64,000 nucleotides of DNA, from contig NZ_FQWV01000007.1 in assembly GCF_900129775.1 (NCBI RefSeq), positions 62,001 to 126,000 on the forward strand, in the 5' to 3' direction. Every line of letters begins with the position of its first letter. Position 1 is the first letter of the stretch. Made by a program: the position numbers and the translations under genes. The notes below the pieces were generated by a model. That model was not told where the DNA came from. It searched no databases and worked only from the letters and a program-made list of their open reading frames with translations. The stretch comes from Halobaculum gomorrense. GTDB lineage: Archaea > Halobacteriota > Halobacteria > Halobacteriales > Haloferacaceae. Positions 1-10,499 of this stretch are shown here, piece after piece.

Positions 1-568
1 GCGACACGTCGTCCGGATGGATCGCCTCCAGGAACGCTACCGGGTCGTCGTACAGTCGCTCCGGGTTGATCCCGTAGATGTCCTGTACCGCGTCGTTCAC
101 GAACAGCGTCTCGGACCAGTCGCCCGTGAACAGCCAGAGGCCGTCGCTCGACACCGACGCGATCGTGTTCAGCCGAGCGGCGGCCTCCTCCCGGATCTCC
201 TCGGCGGTCACCTGGTCGGTGATATCCCGGGAGCTCACGACGTAGCCGTCGATCGCCTCGTCCGTCAGGTTCGACATCCGGCTCTCGAGCCACACCCAGT
301 CCCCGTCCCTGGTTCGGTGCCTGTACGTGACGATCGTCTCGTCGTACGGATCCGACCGCACCGTTCGCTCGAACTCCCGTCGCACCATCGGCGCGTCGTC
401 GGGGTGGACGTACTCGAAGGCGTTCTCGCCGACCAGGTCGTCCGCGTCGTATCCCACGATCGACTCGGCGGCGTCATTGACGTAGGTGAACGTGCCGTTC
501 TCGGTGAGTACGGCGATCTTGTCTTGAGCGTGGTCGAGGAGGATCTCGCCGAGGGACAGATCGCCCAT
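1..568 (-). CDS. PAS-domain sensor protein, probable histidine kinase (3' part cut by window edge)
   Basis: The frame starts at an ATG at 568 and stays open to base 1, so only about 189 N-terminal residues are visible. It opens MGDLSLGEILLDHAQDKIAV and contains one complete PAS/PAC unit (roughly residues 10-125): GTFTYVNDAAESIVGYDADD, then a YRHRTRDGDWVWLES PAC segment ending SRDITDQ. A second PAS domain begins near residue 135 (SSDGLWLFTGDW). In Halobacteria such PAS tandems usually precede a HisKA/HATPase kinase or a bacterio-opsin-activator output domain. Which one applies lies outside the window. No transmembrane segment is seen, so a cytoplasmic sensor is inferred. Confidence 0.8.
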   Translation of the reverse strand, partial: MGDLSLGEILLDHAQDKIAVLTENGTFTYVNDAAESIVGYDADDLVGENAFEYVHPDDAPMVRREFERTVRSDPYDETIVTYRHRTRDGDWVWLESRMSNLTDEAIDGYVVSSRDITDQVTAEEIREEAAARLNTIASVSSDGLWLFTGDWSETLFVNDAVQDIYGINPERLYDDPVAFLEAIHPDDVS

Positions 569-651
569 GGGCGCGCTCTGGCAGGAGGTCTCAAAAAACT
601 GTGTGTTGCTCTCTCAGCGCTGATAGGGCCCGCCGGGTCGGCGGCGACAGC

Positions 652-2220
652 CTACGCAAGCACCGCCGCCGCGATCCGAGGGGTGAGGAACGCCTCGATC
701 GCCGCCGCGACCACCAGCAGGACCCCGACTCCCACGAGCACGTACGCCGCCCGCTGCAGTTCGCCCGCGACGGTCTCCGCGCTCGCGCGATCCCTGACCG
801 CGCGCCAGCCGACGCCGCCGAGGTGCAGGCCGAGCCCCCCGGCGACCGCGATCACGGGGAGTTCGAGCACGCCGTGAGGGGCCACCAGCGCCAGGAACGC
901 CGTCCGGTCGAACACCCCCGCGAGCGCGCCGACGAGGACGCCGTTGAACAACAGGCCCGACACTGCCGGGACGCCGAACGCGATGCCGCCGTAGGCGAGC
1001 CCCGCGCTGACGAGCCAGTTGTTCGCCGCGATGGTGACGAACGGTCCGATCGGCACCGTCCCGAACACGCCCGCCACGTCGGCCGGGCCGGACGCGGTCA
1101 CGCCGTAGGGTGCGGTCGTCGCGTACCCGGCCGCGACGCCGCCGGCGAGCGTCGCCAGGGCGGCAAGCACCGCGACCGCGTGGCCGCGGACGAACCCCGC
1201 GAACTCGCTCCACCCCAGTCCGAGCGTCCGTCGGACGCGTGTGCGGACCCCCGGGTGCTCGACGGGCGTCGGTCCGGGGCCGCCCGCGTACAGTGCTGTC
1301 GCCCCGGCGTTCAGTAACGGGCTGACGAGCAGCGGGAGGACGATCCCCCCGAGGCTGCCCGCGCCCGCGGCGTTGGCGACGCCGACGGCGACCGCGGCGG
1401 CGACGTAGCCGCCGACGGCGACAAGCGCGAACCCGACCGCGTGCGCCGGGTGATCGCGGACGAACCCGAGGCTGGCGCGGACCGACGGGAGCGCCCCTGT
1501 CCCGTCGACGATTGCCGCCGGCTCAGCGAACGCGAGCAGAAAGACCGCCCCGATCGCCACGACGGCCCCGAGCGCGGCCAGCCCCAGCGTGGCGAGGATC
1601 GCGACCGCGCCGGTCGCCGGGTCGCCGGCGATCACCGACGGCGTGACGGCGAGCGCCGAGGCGGCCGCCAGCGGCGCCGCGACCGCGACGCCGACCGCGG
1701 CGAGACGGACCACCGCGATCCCGAGGAACGTCCGCCAGCGACCGGCGGCTCGCACCCCCGCGACGAGCGGGGCACGCCCGTCGATCCCGCCCCAGACGGC
1801 GCCGTACGTCACCGCCGATCCGAGCGCCCCGGCGAGCAGGCCGACGAGGAACGCGAGCACGAGGCCGAGCCCGAGCGCGGCCACGACCGTCGGCGTCACC
1901 GCGTTCGCCGCGGCGTCTGCCAGCGCCTCGGCGACGCCAGCGGGGACGCTTCCGGGCTCGGTCGCGCTCGGTCCGCCCGCCCCGCGCACGGCCTCCTGGA
2001 GGTCGACGACGGCGCGAACGAGCGCTTCGAGCCGCCCGGTCGCCGCGAGCGACGCGGCGGCGACGCCGACGCCGACCGTGAGGGGAACCCGAGCGGCGGT
2101 CGTGAGGCCGATCGACAGCAGATACGCCGGGAGGACGGCGGCTGGATGGTCGCGAAGGAGCCGCCCCGCCGCCGCGAGGGCGGTCGAGACGGAGCGCGAC
2201 TCGTGAGAGGGACGTGACAC
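652..2220 (-). CDS. SpoIIM (stage II sporulation protein M)-like integral membrane protein
   Basis: A 522-residue, Ala/Gly/Val-rich protein with many predicted membrane helices and a GTG start. The N-terminal half (about residues 15-300) is a multi-helix membrane domain common in haloarchaeal paralogues. The C-terminal third (from about 320) resembles the DUF95/SpoIIM family: an amphipathic start (GLGWSEFAGFVRGH), then helices carrying FVTIAANNWLVSAGLAYGGI and APHGVLELPVIAVAGGLGL. The FxHGxxE-type motif appears here as APHGVLELP. The molecular role in archaea is unknown; a membrane-organisation or transport role is often guessed. It is convergent with no gene and stands alone. Confidence 0.7.
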   Translation of the reverse strand: MSRPSHESRSVSTALAAAGRLLRDHPAAVLPAYLLSIGLTTAARVPLTVGVGVAAASLAATGRLEALVRAVVDLQEAVRGAGGPSATEPGSVPAGVAEALADAAANAVTPTVVAALGLGLVLAFLVGLLAGALGSAVTYGAVWGGIDGRAPLVAGVRAAGRWRTFLGIAVVRLAAVGVAVAAPLAAASALAVTPSVIAGDPATGAVAILATLGLAALGAVVAIGAVFLLAFAEPAAIVDGTGALPSVRASLGFVRDHPAHAVGFALVAVGGYVAAAVAVGVANAAGAGSLGGIVLPLLVSPLLNAGATALYAGGPGPTPVEHPGVRTRVRRTLGLGWSEFAGFVRGHAVAVLAALATLAGGVAAGYATTAPYGVTASGPADVAGVFGTVPIGPFVTIAANNWLVSAGLAYGGIAFGVPAVSGLLFNGVLVGALAGVFDRTAFLALVAPHGVLELPVIAVAGGLGLHLGGVGWRAVRDRASAETVAGELQRAAYVLVGVGVLLVVAAAIEAFLTPRIAAAVLA

Positions 2221-2297
2221 ATCACCGACTCTCCGGCGCGGTTGGTAAGCGTGTCGCCGGCGAGGGGTTCAAGCGTCGCACCGACGTACGCCTCTGC

Positions 2298-2927
2298 ATG
2301 GACGCTGACGCCTTCTCCAGTGAGTTCCGCGACGACAACGAAACGCCCCTCTCACGGCTCGGCTCCTCGAAATCGCTGTACGCACTCGCCGGCGGCGAAA
2401 TGGACGCCGGTCCCGTGCGCACCGCCGTCGCCGCCGAGTTCGCGCTCGCGGCTCGAACCTTCGAGGCGTGGAGCGCCGACGAGGCCAACGGCGACGCCGC
2501 GGCGCTGTTCGGCGGCGTCGCCGAGGACGCGCGCGAGCACCGCGACACCGCCGACCCCGAGTTCGACGCCGAGACGGACGACCCACACGAGTACCCCGAG
2601 TACGACGCACTGGACGGCCTGACGGGTACAGTCGAGCGCGTCGGCGGACTGTACGGCCGGCTCGTCGTCGCGCACACCCGCGCCGAGCAGACAGTCGGGT
2701 TCTTCGTCGGCGACGCGGACCCCACCTCGGCGAGGGACTTCCGCGGCGTCCGCGACGACCTCGACGAGCGCCTCGACGACGCGCTCGACGCGCTCGCGGA
2801 GGTGTGTGACGACGGCGACGACTGGGATGCCGCCCGCGACGCCGCCGACGCGGTCGTCGACGCCGCCTACGACGACTACGTCGCGACGCTGGAGTCGATG
2901 GGCGTCAAGCCGAAGAACGTCTGCTGA
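2298..2927 (+). CDS. Rubrerythrin-like helical protein (haloarchaeal)
   Basis: A 209-residue, very acidic protein. The ATG at 2298 (MDADAFSSEFRDDNETPL) is preferred over upstream alternative starts because the family begins there. It has Glu-rich helices with ferritin-like spacing (AVAAEFALAARTFEAW and VAEDAREH). These resemble the haloarchaeal proteins annotated as rubrerythrin family. No CxxC rubredoxin knuckle is present, and not all di-iron ligands can be assigned by eye, so metal binding is unproven. It is divergent from the SpoIIM-like gene, with a spacer of under 80 bases. Confidence 0.6.
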   Translation: MDADAFSSEFRDDNETPLSRLGSSKSLYALAGGEMDAGPVRTAVAAEFALAARTFEAWSADEANGDAAALFGGVAEDAREHRDTADPEFDAETDDPHEYPEYDALDGLTGTVERVGGLYGRLVVAHTRAEQTVGFFVGDADPTSARDFRGVRDDLDERLDDALDALAEVCDDGDDWDAARDAADAVVDAAYDDYVATLESMGVKPKNVC

Positions 2928-2967
2928 GGCGGTCGACCGGTCGCGACTGTCGACCCGGCGGCCCCGA

Positions 2968-3237
2968 TCAGACGCCCGACACGCCCTCGCGGTACTCGTT
3001 GATGGATTCGACGGCCGCCTCGGCGTGTCCCTGCGCCTCCTTGCCCGCGTCGTCCGCGGCGTCGCGGATGGTGTGGGTGTGCTTCGCCAGCCAGCCGTGG
3101 TCGACGCCGCTGTCGTCGGCCGCCGCGGTCGCCAGCGCGTCCGCTTCCCGATCGAACCGATCCGCCACGTCGCCCTCGGCGGCGTCGGCCGCCCGCCGGA
3201 GGTGATCGCTCGCGTCCGCGAGTAGGTCTGCGGTCAT
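2968..3237 (-). CDS. Small conserved haloarchaeal helical protein (DUF7553-like)
   Basis: An 89-residue acidic, Ala-rich, all-helical protein starting [20 protein letters not shown] at the ATG at 3237. Longer in-frame versions run into low-complexity DNA and lack family character. The pattern (two helices, a [12 protein letters not shown] segment, then a Glu/Ala helix ending in [11 protein letters not shown]) matches small uncharacterised proteins that are common in Halobacteria. No catalytic motif is visible. It is divergent from uvrB, about 240 bases away. Confidence 0.65.
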   Translation of the reverse strand: MTADLLADASDHLRRAADAAEGDVADRFDREADALATAAADDSGVDHGWLAKHTHTIRDAADDAGKEAQGHAEAAVESINEYREGVSGV

Positions 3238-3476
3238 GGATCGTACGTCTCTGCTCCGGGTTGTATGCGTTTCGCTGGGTGCAGTCGGCGCCCGTATCTC
3301 GATCACCGCGACGGCCGCGCTCTGCTCACGGGTCGCTCCGCTCCCCGTTCGCTGTCGCGGTCTCCGTGGGCGGAGCGGCACTGGGACCGCTCCGCTGTTG
3401 GCCGTGGTCTCGTTCGCTCGGTCGCTCCGTTCGCTCGACCGCGCCCGTCAAGTGCCTCCACGCCCACAAATCGCCA
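3238..3476. other. uvrB upstream spacer with haloarchaeal GCTCGCTTC/CGTTCGCTC-type low complexity
   Basis: This non-coding spacer lies between two divergent genes. Bases 3320-3450 are built from short overlapping words such as TCGCTCCGTTCGCTCG and GGTCGCTCCGCTCC, a composition also seen at 13640-13795, 29190-29390 and 44230-44350. No convincing TATA box could be chosen. Confidence 0.5.
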
Positions 3477-5561
<2,085 letters not shown>

Positions 5562-5591
5562 GTCCGCTCCGCTCGCCTGTTTCCCGGCGAC

Positions 5592-6995
5592 TCAGTCGGT
5601 GGAGGCGCTCCCGCCGGCGTCCTCAGCGGCCCGTTCGTGCAGCCCCTCGCCCGTCGAGTAGCGGAAGTAGCCGACCAGCCCGAGGGCGGCGACGACGTTC
5701 GAGACCGTCACCGCCCAGAACGGCCCGAGCGCGCCCCACCCGAGGACGAACGCGCCGATCGCCGCGACGGGCACCCGGACCGCCCAGTACTGCAGGATCG
5801 TCGCGTACATGCTCACGTCGGTGCGGCCGGCGCCGTTGAAGCCGGCCTCGACCGTCCAGATCGTCCCGAGCGCCCAGTAGCCGAACGCGAGGATCTGGAG
5901 GTACGCGACCGTCAACGTGAGCGCCTCGCCGGCGATCCCGGGAACGAACAGCGTGGCGACGGCCTCGGGCAGCAGGTACTGGACGACGCCGATCGCGCCG
6001 AGGCCGATCGCACCGATGCCGACGGCGAGCCACGTCGCGCGCGTCGCCCGGGCGGGGTTGTCGGCGCCGAGGTTCTGGCCGACGAGCGTCGTGCCGGCCG
6101 AGCCGATCGCGGCGGCGGGAACGAACACGACGGTCGCGACCCGTGCGCCGATCGTGTAGGCGGTGAGCGCGGCGGCGCCGCCGGTGATGGAGACGATCGC
6201 GACGACCACGAGCCTGGCGACCTGTCGAGCGACGCCCTGACCGATCTTCGGGACACCGACGGCGAGGAGTTCGCGAAACTCCCCGCGGTCGAGCGAGACG
6301 GCGTCGAGGTGGAAGGTGAAGCCCCGCCGTCCCGAGCGTGCGGCGGCGATCATGACGAGCCCGCCGACGCCGAAGCCGATCGCCGTCGCGTAGGCGGCGC
6401 CCGCGATCCCGTACCCCGGGATCGGACCGTAGCCGAAGATGAGCACCGGATCGAGGCCGATGCTGACGCCGATCGACAGGAGGTTCACCAGCAGCGGCGT
6501 TCGGGAGTCACCGGCGCCGATGAAGCCGTACTCGAACACGTCGCTGACGGTCGAGACGGTGTACGCCACCGCCATCGTCCCGAGGTAGACCGCGCCCAGC
6601 CGGGCGACCTCCGCGCCGGGATCAAACAGCGCGGTCAACTGACGGCCGACCGTGTTCGTGACGAGCACCATCACGAGCATCACTGTGACGCCGGCGACGA
6701 GCGCGTGAAATACCGCGCGGCTTGCCCCCCGCTCGTCGTCGTCGCCCACGCGCTGAGAGACGAGCACGTGTTCGCCGGTGAAGACGCCGCTGACCGCCGC
6801 CGTCATCAGCCCGATCAGCGGGGCGACGAGCCCGACGGCGGCGACCGCCTCGCCGCTGAGCCGCCCGAGCCAGAGCACGTCGACGATGCTCTGGGCAGTG
6901 ACCGCGAGCTGCTGGGCGACGATCGGGATCGAGAGGAACGCGAGCGCTCTCCCCAGCCGCCCGTCGGTGATCTCTTCGGGCGAGACGTCGAACAT
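5592..6995 (-). CDS. MATE family efflux transporter
   Basis: A 467-residue, 12-helix antiporter of the multidrug and toxic-compound extrusion (MatE/DinF) superfamily in the cytoplasmic membrane. The two six-helix repeats are visible. The first begins PIVAQQLAVTAQSIVDVLWLGRLSGEAVAAVG. The second has FVPAAAIGSAGTTLVGQNLGADN, and the family motif GxNxGA occurs as GQNLGAD. The end (STGEGLHERAAED) is a short cytoplasmic tail. Haloarchaeal members export drugs or polyspecific cations, usually with sodium or protons; the substrate cannot be read from sequence. It is divergent from lipA, and the 155-base gap carries a clear 8-bp inverted repeat just upstream of its start. Confidence 0.92.
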   Translation of the reverse strand: MFDVSPEEITDGRLGRALAFLSIPIVAQQLAVTAQSIVDVLWLGRLSGEAVAAVGLVAPLIGLMTAAVSGVFTGEHVLVSQRVGDDDERGASRAVFHALVAGVTVMLVMVLVTNTVGRQLTALFDPGAEVARLGAVYLGTMAVAYTVSTVSDVFEYGFIGAGDSRTPLLVNLLSIGVSIGLDPVLIFGYGPIPGYGIAGAAYATAIGFGVGGLVMIAAARSGRRGFTFHLDAVSLDRGEFRELLAVGVPKIGQGVARQVARLVVVAIVSITGGAAALTAYTIGARVATVVFVPAAAIGSAGTTLVGQNLGADNPARATRATWLAVGIGAIGLGAIGVVQYLLPEAVATLFVPGIAGEALTLTVAYLQILAFGYWALGTIWTVEAGFNGAGRTDVSMYATILQYWAVRVPVAAIGAFVLGWGALGPFWAVTVSNVVAALGLVGYFRYSTGEGLHERAAEDAGGSASTD

Positions 6996-7017
6996 CGCTG
7001 AGTCTATTGCAAGACGT

Positions 7018-7044
7018 AACCGATAGAATAAATCGTTATCGGTT
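7018..7044. promoter_or_regulatory. Inverted repeat AACCGATA-N11-TATCGGTT in the MATE/lipA intergenic region
   Basis: Two perfect 8-bp arms (7018-7025 and 7037-7044) flank an A/T-rich centre that contains, on the minus strand, a TATA-like CGATTTATTC. The site lies 23-49 bases upstream of the MATE start codon, where a repressor would block the basal machinery. The regulator is unknown. Confidence 0.55.
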
Positions 7045-7150
7045 CAATATGTTATCACCTCCGGAGTGGAGACATGCTCGCTCCGCCGACGCAGCGCACG
7101 TTCGAGGGGATATACCGCACGCTTTTGCCCCCCGCGACCAAGGACGAGGT

Positions 7151-8095
7151 ATGAGTAGTCGGCGGCGGAAGCCGGACTGGCTAAAGATGCGACCGCCGTC
7201 GGGGCGGCGCTTCACCGAGATCAAGTCCGTCCTCCGCGACCGCGACCTCCACACCGTCTGCGAGGAGGCGAACTGCCCGAACCTCGGGGAGTGCTGGTCG
7301 GGCGGGAGCGGTCCTGGCGACGGGCCGGGCACGGCGACGTTTATGCTGCTCGGCGACCGCTGCTCGCGCGGCTGTAACTTCTGCGACGTCGAGACCGGCG
7401 GGATGGAGCCGCTGGATCCCGACGAGCCCGCCAACGTCGCCGACGCGGTCGCCGAGATCGGGCTAGACTACGTCGTGCTCACCTCCGTCGACCGCGACGA
7501 CCTCGCCGACGGCGGGTCGCGACACTTCGCGGAGACGATCCGCGCGATCAAGCGGCGCGACCCATCGATCCTCGTCGAGGTCCTCATCCCCGACTTCGGC
7601 GGCGATCCCGACGCAATCGACCGGATCATCGACGCCGACCCGGACGTGATCGCCCACAACGTCGAGACGGTCGAGCGCCTCCAGTGGCCCGTGCGCGACC
7701 GCCGTGCCGGCTACCAGCAGACGCTCGACGTGCTCGAACGCATCGACCGTAGCTCCGACATCCGCACGAAGACGAGCGTCATGCTCGGCCTCGGCGAGTA
7801 CGACCACGAGGTGTACCGCACGCTGCGGGACCTGCGCGGCGTCGGCGTCGACATCGTCACGCTCGGGCAGTACCTCCAGCCGTCGCGCTCGCACCTCGAC
7901 GTGTTCGAGTACGTCCACCCGGACGCGTTCGACACCTGGGCGCGCGTCGCCGAGGAGGAACTCGGCTTCCTCTACTGCGCCTCCGGCCCCATGGTCCGCT
8001 CGTCGTACAAGGCTGGGGAGTTCTTCGTCGAGGCGCTCGTCCGCGACGGCGCCAGCGTCGAGGAGGCACGCGAGGCCGCGCAGGCGGCCGACTGA
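7151..8095 (+). CDS. lipA: Lipoyl synthase
   Basis: A 314-residue radical-SAM enzyme that inserts two sulfurs into octanoyl groups on E2 and GcvH lipoyl domains. The auxiliary cluster ligands CxxxxCxxxxxC are C37, C42 and C48 (TVCEEANCPNLGEC). The radical-SAM cluster ligands are C71, C75 and C78 (CSRGCNFC). The C-terminal RSSYKAGEF holds the serine ligand of the auxiliary cluster. The start MSSRRRKPDWLKM at 7151 is the family start. A TATA-like GATATACC lies about 35 bases upstream (7109-7116). Position directly before the pyruvate dehydrogenase genes fits a role in lipoylating their E2. No lipB or lplA is seen nearby. Confidence 0.96.
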   Translation: MSSRRRKPDWLKMRPPSGRRFTEIKSVLRDRDLHTVCEEANCPNLGECWSGGSGPGDGPGTATFMLLGDRCSRGCNFCDVETGGMEPLDPDEPANVADAVAEIGLDYVVLTSVDRDDLADGGSRHFAETIRAIKRRDPSILVEVLIPDFGGDPDAIDRIIDADPDVIAHNVETVERLQWPVRDRRAGYQQTLDVLERIDRSSDIRTKTSVMLGLGEYDHEVYRTLRDLRGVGVDIVTLGQYLQPSRSHLDVFEYVHPDAFDTWARVAEEELGFLYCASGPMVRSSYKAGEFFVEALVRDGASVEEAREAAQAAD

Positions 8096-8369
8096 GCTCG
8101 GCTGACGCCCGGCCGCGTGCCAGCAACGTCGCGTCGTGCGCCCGGCACGCCGGAGCCTGCATTAACGATTGTCAAGAATACGGTTCCCTTTCCGTTCGTT
8201 CGCACAGCTACTTCGGAGATCTCCCGCACTATTCGAATGATCGTCGAATTCAATCCGATCTCGCTCGACGCCCTGCCAATTCTTGGCAGTATTTCTGTCC
8301 ACAGTAAACTATTTACGAAAACACTATCAGGCGGGACGGACAGCGTTCTGGTATGCGAAGGTGGGTACC
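8096..8369 (+). promoter_or_regulatory. PDH operon upstream region with probable TATA element near 8305-8315
   Basis: This is a 274-base spacer, clearly more A/T-rich than its surroundings. AGTAAACTATTTACG at about 8303-8317 is the best TATA candidate and sits about 55-60 bases before the GTG start, giving a short leader. It contains a small hairpin-like CCAATTCTTGG at 8276-8286. No coding potential is evident. Confidence 0.4.
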
Positions 8370-9485
8370 GTGAGCACGCTCGAGCGCGACCCCGACGACG
8401 GGATGGTTCAGGTCATCGACGAGGAGGGCGGCGTCGTCGGCGATGTCCCGGACCTCTCCGAGGACGAGTTCGTCGCGATGTACCGCCACATGAAACTCGC
8501 CCGCCACTTCGACGAGCGGGCGGTCTCCCTCCAGCGACAGGGACGGATGGGAACGTACCCGCCGCTATCCGGACAGGAGGGCGCGCAGGTCGGCTCCGCG
8601 ATGGCGCTGGCCGAGGACGACTGGATGGTCCCCTCCTACCGGGAGCACGGCGCCGCGATGGTTCGCGGCCTCCCGTTGAAAGAGACGCTGCTGTACTGGA
8701 TGGGCGACGAGCGCGGGAGCCACATCCCCGAGGACGCGAACATTTTCACGCCGGCCGTCCCGATCGCGAGCCAGATCCCGCACGCGACGGGGATGGCCTG
8801 GGCGGACAAGCTCAAACACGACGGCGAGACAGACCGGGCGTTCATCTGCTACTTCGGCGACGGCGCCACGAGCGAGGGCGACTTCCACGAGGGGTTGAAC
8901 TTCGCGGGCGTGTTCGACACGCCGAACGTGTTCTTCTGCAACAACAACCAGTGGGCCATCTCGGTCCCGCGCGAGCGCCAGACCGCCAGCGAGACGCTGG
9001 CGCAGAAGGCCGTCGCCTACGGCTTCGAGGGCGTCCAGATCGACGGCATGGACCCGCTGGCCGTCTACAAGGCGACCGCCGAGGCGCTGGAGAAGGCGAA
9101 GAACCCCGACGAGGGCGAGCGCCGACCGACGCTGATCGAGGCGGTCCAGTACCGTTTCGGCGCGCACACGACCGCCGACGACCCGAGCGTCTACCGCGAG
9201 GACGACGAGGTCGAGCAGTGGAAGGCGAAGGACCCGATCCCGCGCTTGGAGCGGTTCCTCCGCGGGCAAGGCGTCCTCGACGACGACCGCGTCGCCGAAG
9301 TCGAGGAGTCCGTCCGCGAGGAGGTCGCCGACGCGATCGACGCCGCCGAGTCCACGGTGCGACCGGACCCCGAGTCGATGTTCGAGCACGTGTTCGCCGA
9401 GCAGACCCCGGAGATCCGCCGACAGGCCGAGGAGTTCGCGCAGTTGCGCGAGAGACACGGAGACGAAGCGTTCGTGGAGGAGTGA
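8370..9485 (+). CDS. pdhA: Pyruvate dehydrogenase E1 component, alpha subunit
   Basis: A 371-residue thiamine-diphosphate decarboxylase subunit of a 2-oxoacid dehydrogenase complex. The TPP/Mg motif GDGATSEGDFHEGLNF...NNNQWAIS is at about residues 162-192. FRYGAHTT-type text (YRFGAHTTADDPSVYR) marks the phosphorylation-loop equivalent. The GTG at 8370 (VSTLERDPDDGM) is preferred; an earlier in-frame TTG at 8283 would add 29 residues atypical of the family. It is four bases from pdhB. In Halobacteria these complexes were long thought non-functional for pyruvate, which is oxidised by ferredoxin oxidoreductase, and some paralogues act on branched-chain acids. Substrate assignment is therefore tentative. 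Confidence 0.9.
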   Translation: MSTLERDPDDGMVQVIDEEGGVVGDVPDLSEDEFVAMYRHMKLARHFDERAVSLQRQGRMGTYPPLSGQEGAQVGSAMALAEDDWMVPSYREHGAAMVRGLPLKETLLYWMGDERGSHIPEDANIFTPAVPIASQIPHATGMAWADKLKHDGETDRAFICYFGDGATSEGDFHEGLNFAGVFDTPNVFFCNNNQWAISVPRERQTASETLAQKAVAYGFEGVQIDGMDPLAVYKATAEALEKAKNPDEGERRPTLIEAVQYRFGAHTTADDPSVYREDDEVEQWKAKDPIPRLERFLRGQGVLDDDRVAEVEESVREEVADAIDAAESTVRPDPESMFEHVFAEQTPEIRRQAEEFAQLRERHGDEAFVEE

Positions 9486-9488
9486 GAC

Positions 9489-10496
9489 ATGAGCACGCAA
9501 GATCAAGAGCAAGCAGCCACGCAGAACCTGACGCTGGTACAGTCGGTGCGCGACGCGCTCGCGACCGAGATGGAACTGGACGACGAGGTGCTCGTCATGG
9601 GCGAGGACGTGGGCAAGAACGGCGGCGTCTTCCGCGCCACCGAGGGCCTGTACGACGAGTTCGGCGAGGACCGCGTCATCGACACCCCGCTGGCGGAGTC
9701 GGGCATCATCGGCACGGCCGTCGGCATGGCCGCGATGGGGCTGAAGCCGGTTCCCGAGATCCAGTTCTCCGGGTTCGCCTACCCCGGCTTCGACCAGATC
9801 GTGAGTCACATGGCCCGGCTGCGAACGCGCTCGCGGAGCCGCTACACGCTCCCGATGGTGCTGCGCATGCCCTACGGCGGCGGCATCCGCGCGCCCGAGC
9901 ACCACTCGGAGTCGAAGGAGGCGTTCTACGCTCACGAGGCCGGGCTGAAGGTGGTCATCCCCTCGACGCCGTACGACACGAAGGGGCTGCTCATCTCGGC
10001 GATCCGCGACCCCGACCCGGTCGTCTTCATGGAGCCGAAGCTCATCTACCGCGCCTTTCGGGGCGACGTGCCGGAGGGCGACTACGAGGTGCCGATCGGC
10101 GAGGCCGTCACGCGCCGTGAGGGGTCGGACGTGTCCGTGTTCACCTACGGCGCGATGACCCGGCCGACGATGGAGGCCGCCGAGGAACTGGCCGGGGAGG
10201 GAATCGACGCGGAGGTCGTCGACCTGCGCACCGTCTCCCCGATGGACCGGGAGGCGATCGTCGAGTCGTTCAAGAAGACCGGCCGCGCGTGCGTCGTCCA
10301 CGAGGCGCCCAAGACCGGCGGCCTCGCCGGCGAGATCACCGCGACGCTGCAGGAGGAGGCGCTGTTGTACCAGGAGGCGCCGGTCACGCGCGTCACCGGC
10401 TACGACGTGCCGTACCCGCTGTACGCGCTGGAGGACTACTACCTCCCGAACGCGGCGCGAGTCGCCGACGGTATCAAGGAGGCCGCGGAGTTCTGA
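9489..10496 (+). CDS. pdhB: Pyruvate dehydrogenase E1 component, beta subunit (transketolase-like)
   Basis: A 335-residue partner of E1-alpha, with a transketolase pyrimidine-binding domain (about 10-190: VLVMGEDVGKNGGVFRATEG, IIGTAVGMAAMGLKPVPEIQ) and a C-terminal transketolase domain (about 205-325: VVDLRTVSPMDREAIV). It ends YYLPNAARVADGIKEAAEF, typical of the family. It lies three bases downstream of pdhA and three upstream of the E2 gene, so the three are surely co-transcribed. Confidence 0.94.
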   Translation: MSTQDQEQAATQNLTLVQSVRDALATEMELDDEVLVMGEDVGKNGGVFRATEGLYDEFGEDRVIDTPLAESGIIGTAVGMAAMGLKPVPEIQFSGFAYPGFDQIVSHMARLRTRSRSRYTLPMVLRMPYGGGIRAPEHHSESKEAFYAHEAGLKVVIPSTPYDTKGLLISAIRDPDPVVFMEPKLIYRAFRGDVPEGDYEVPIGEAVTRREGSDVSVFTYGAMTRPTMEAAEELAGEGIDAEVVDLRTVSPMDREAIVESFKKTGRACVVHEAPKTGGLAGEITATLQEEALLYQEAPVTRVTGYDVPYPLYALEDYYLPNAARVADGIKEAAEF

Positions 10497-10499
10497 CCC

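Noticed and set aside
3261-3476. N-terminal extension of UvrB from an upstream in-frame start
   Set aside because: The added 72 residues are Arg/Ser/Pro-rich and come from the low-complexity spacer; the start at 3477 gives the family length.
7151-8095. CRISPR or repeat arrays anywhere in the window
   Set aside because: No regularly spaced repeat-spacer pattern and no cas-like gene was seen.
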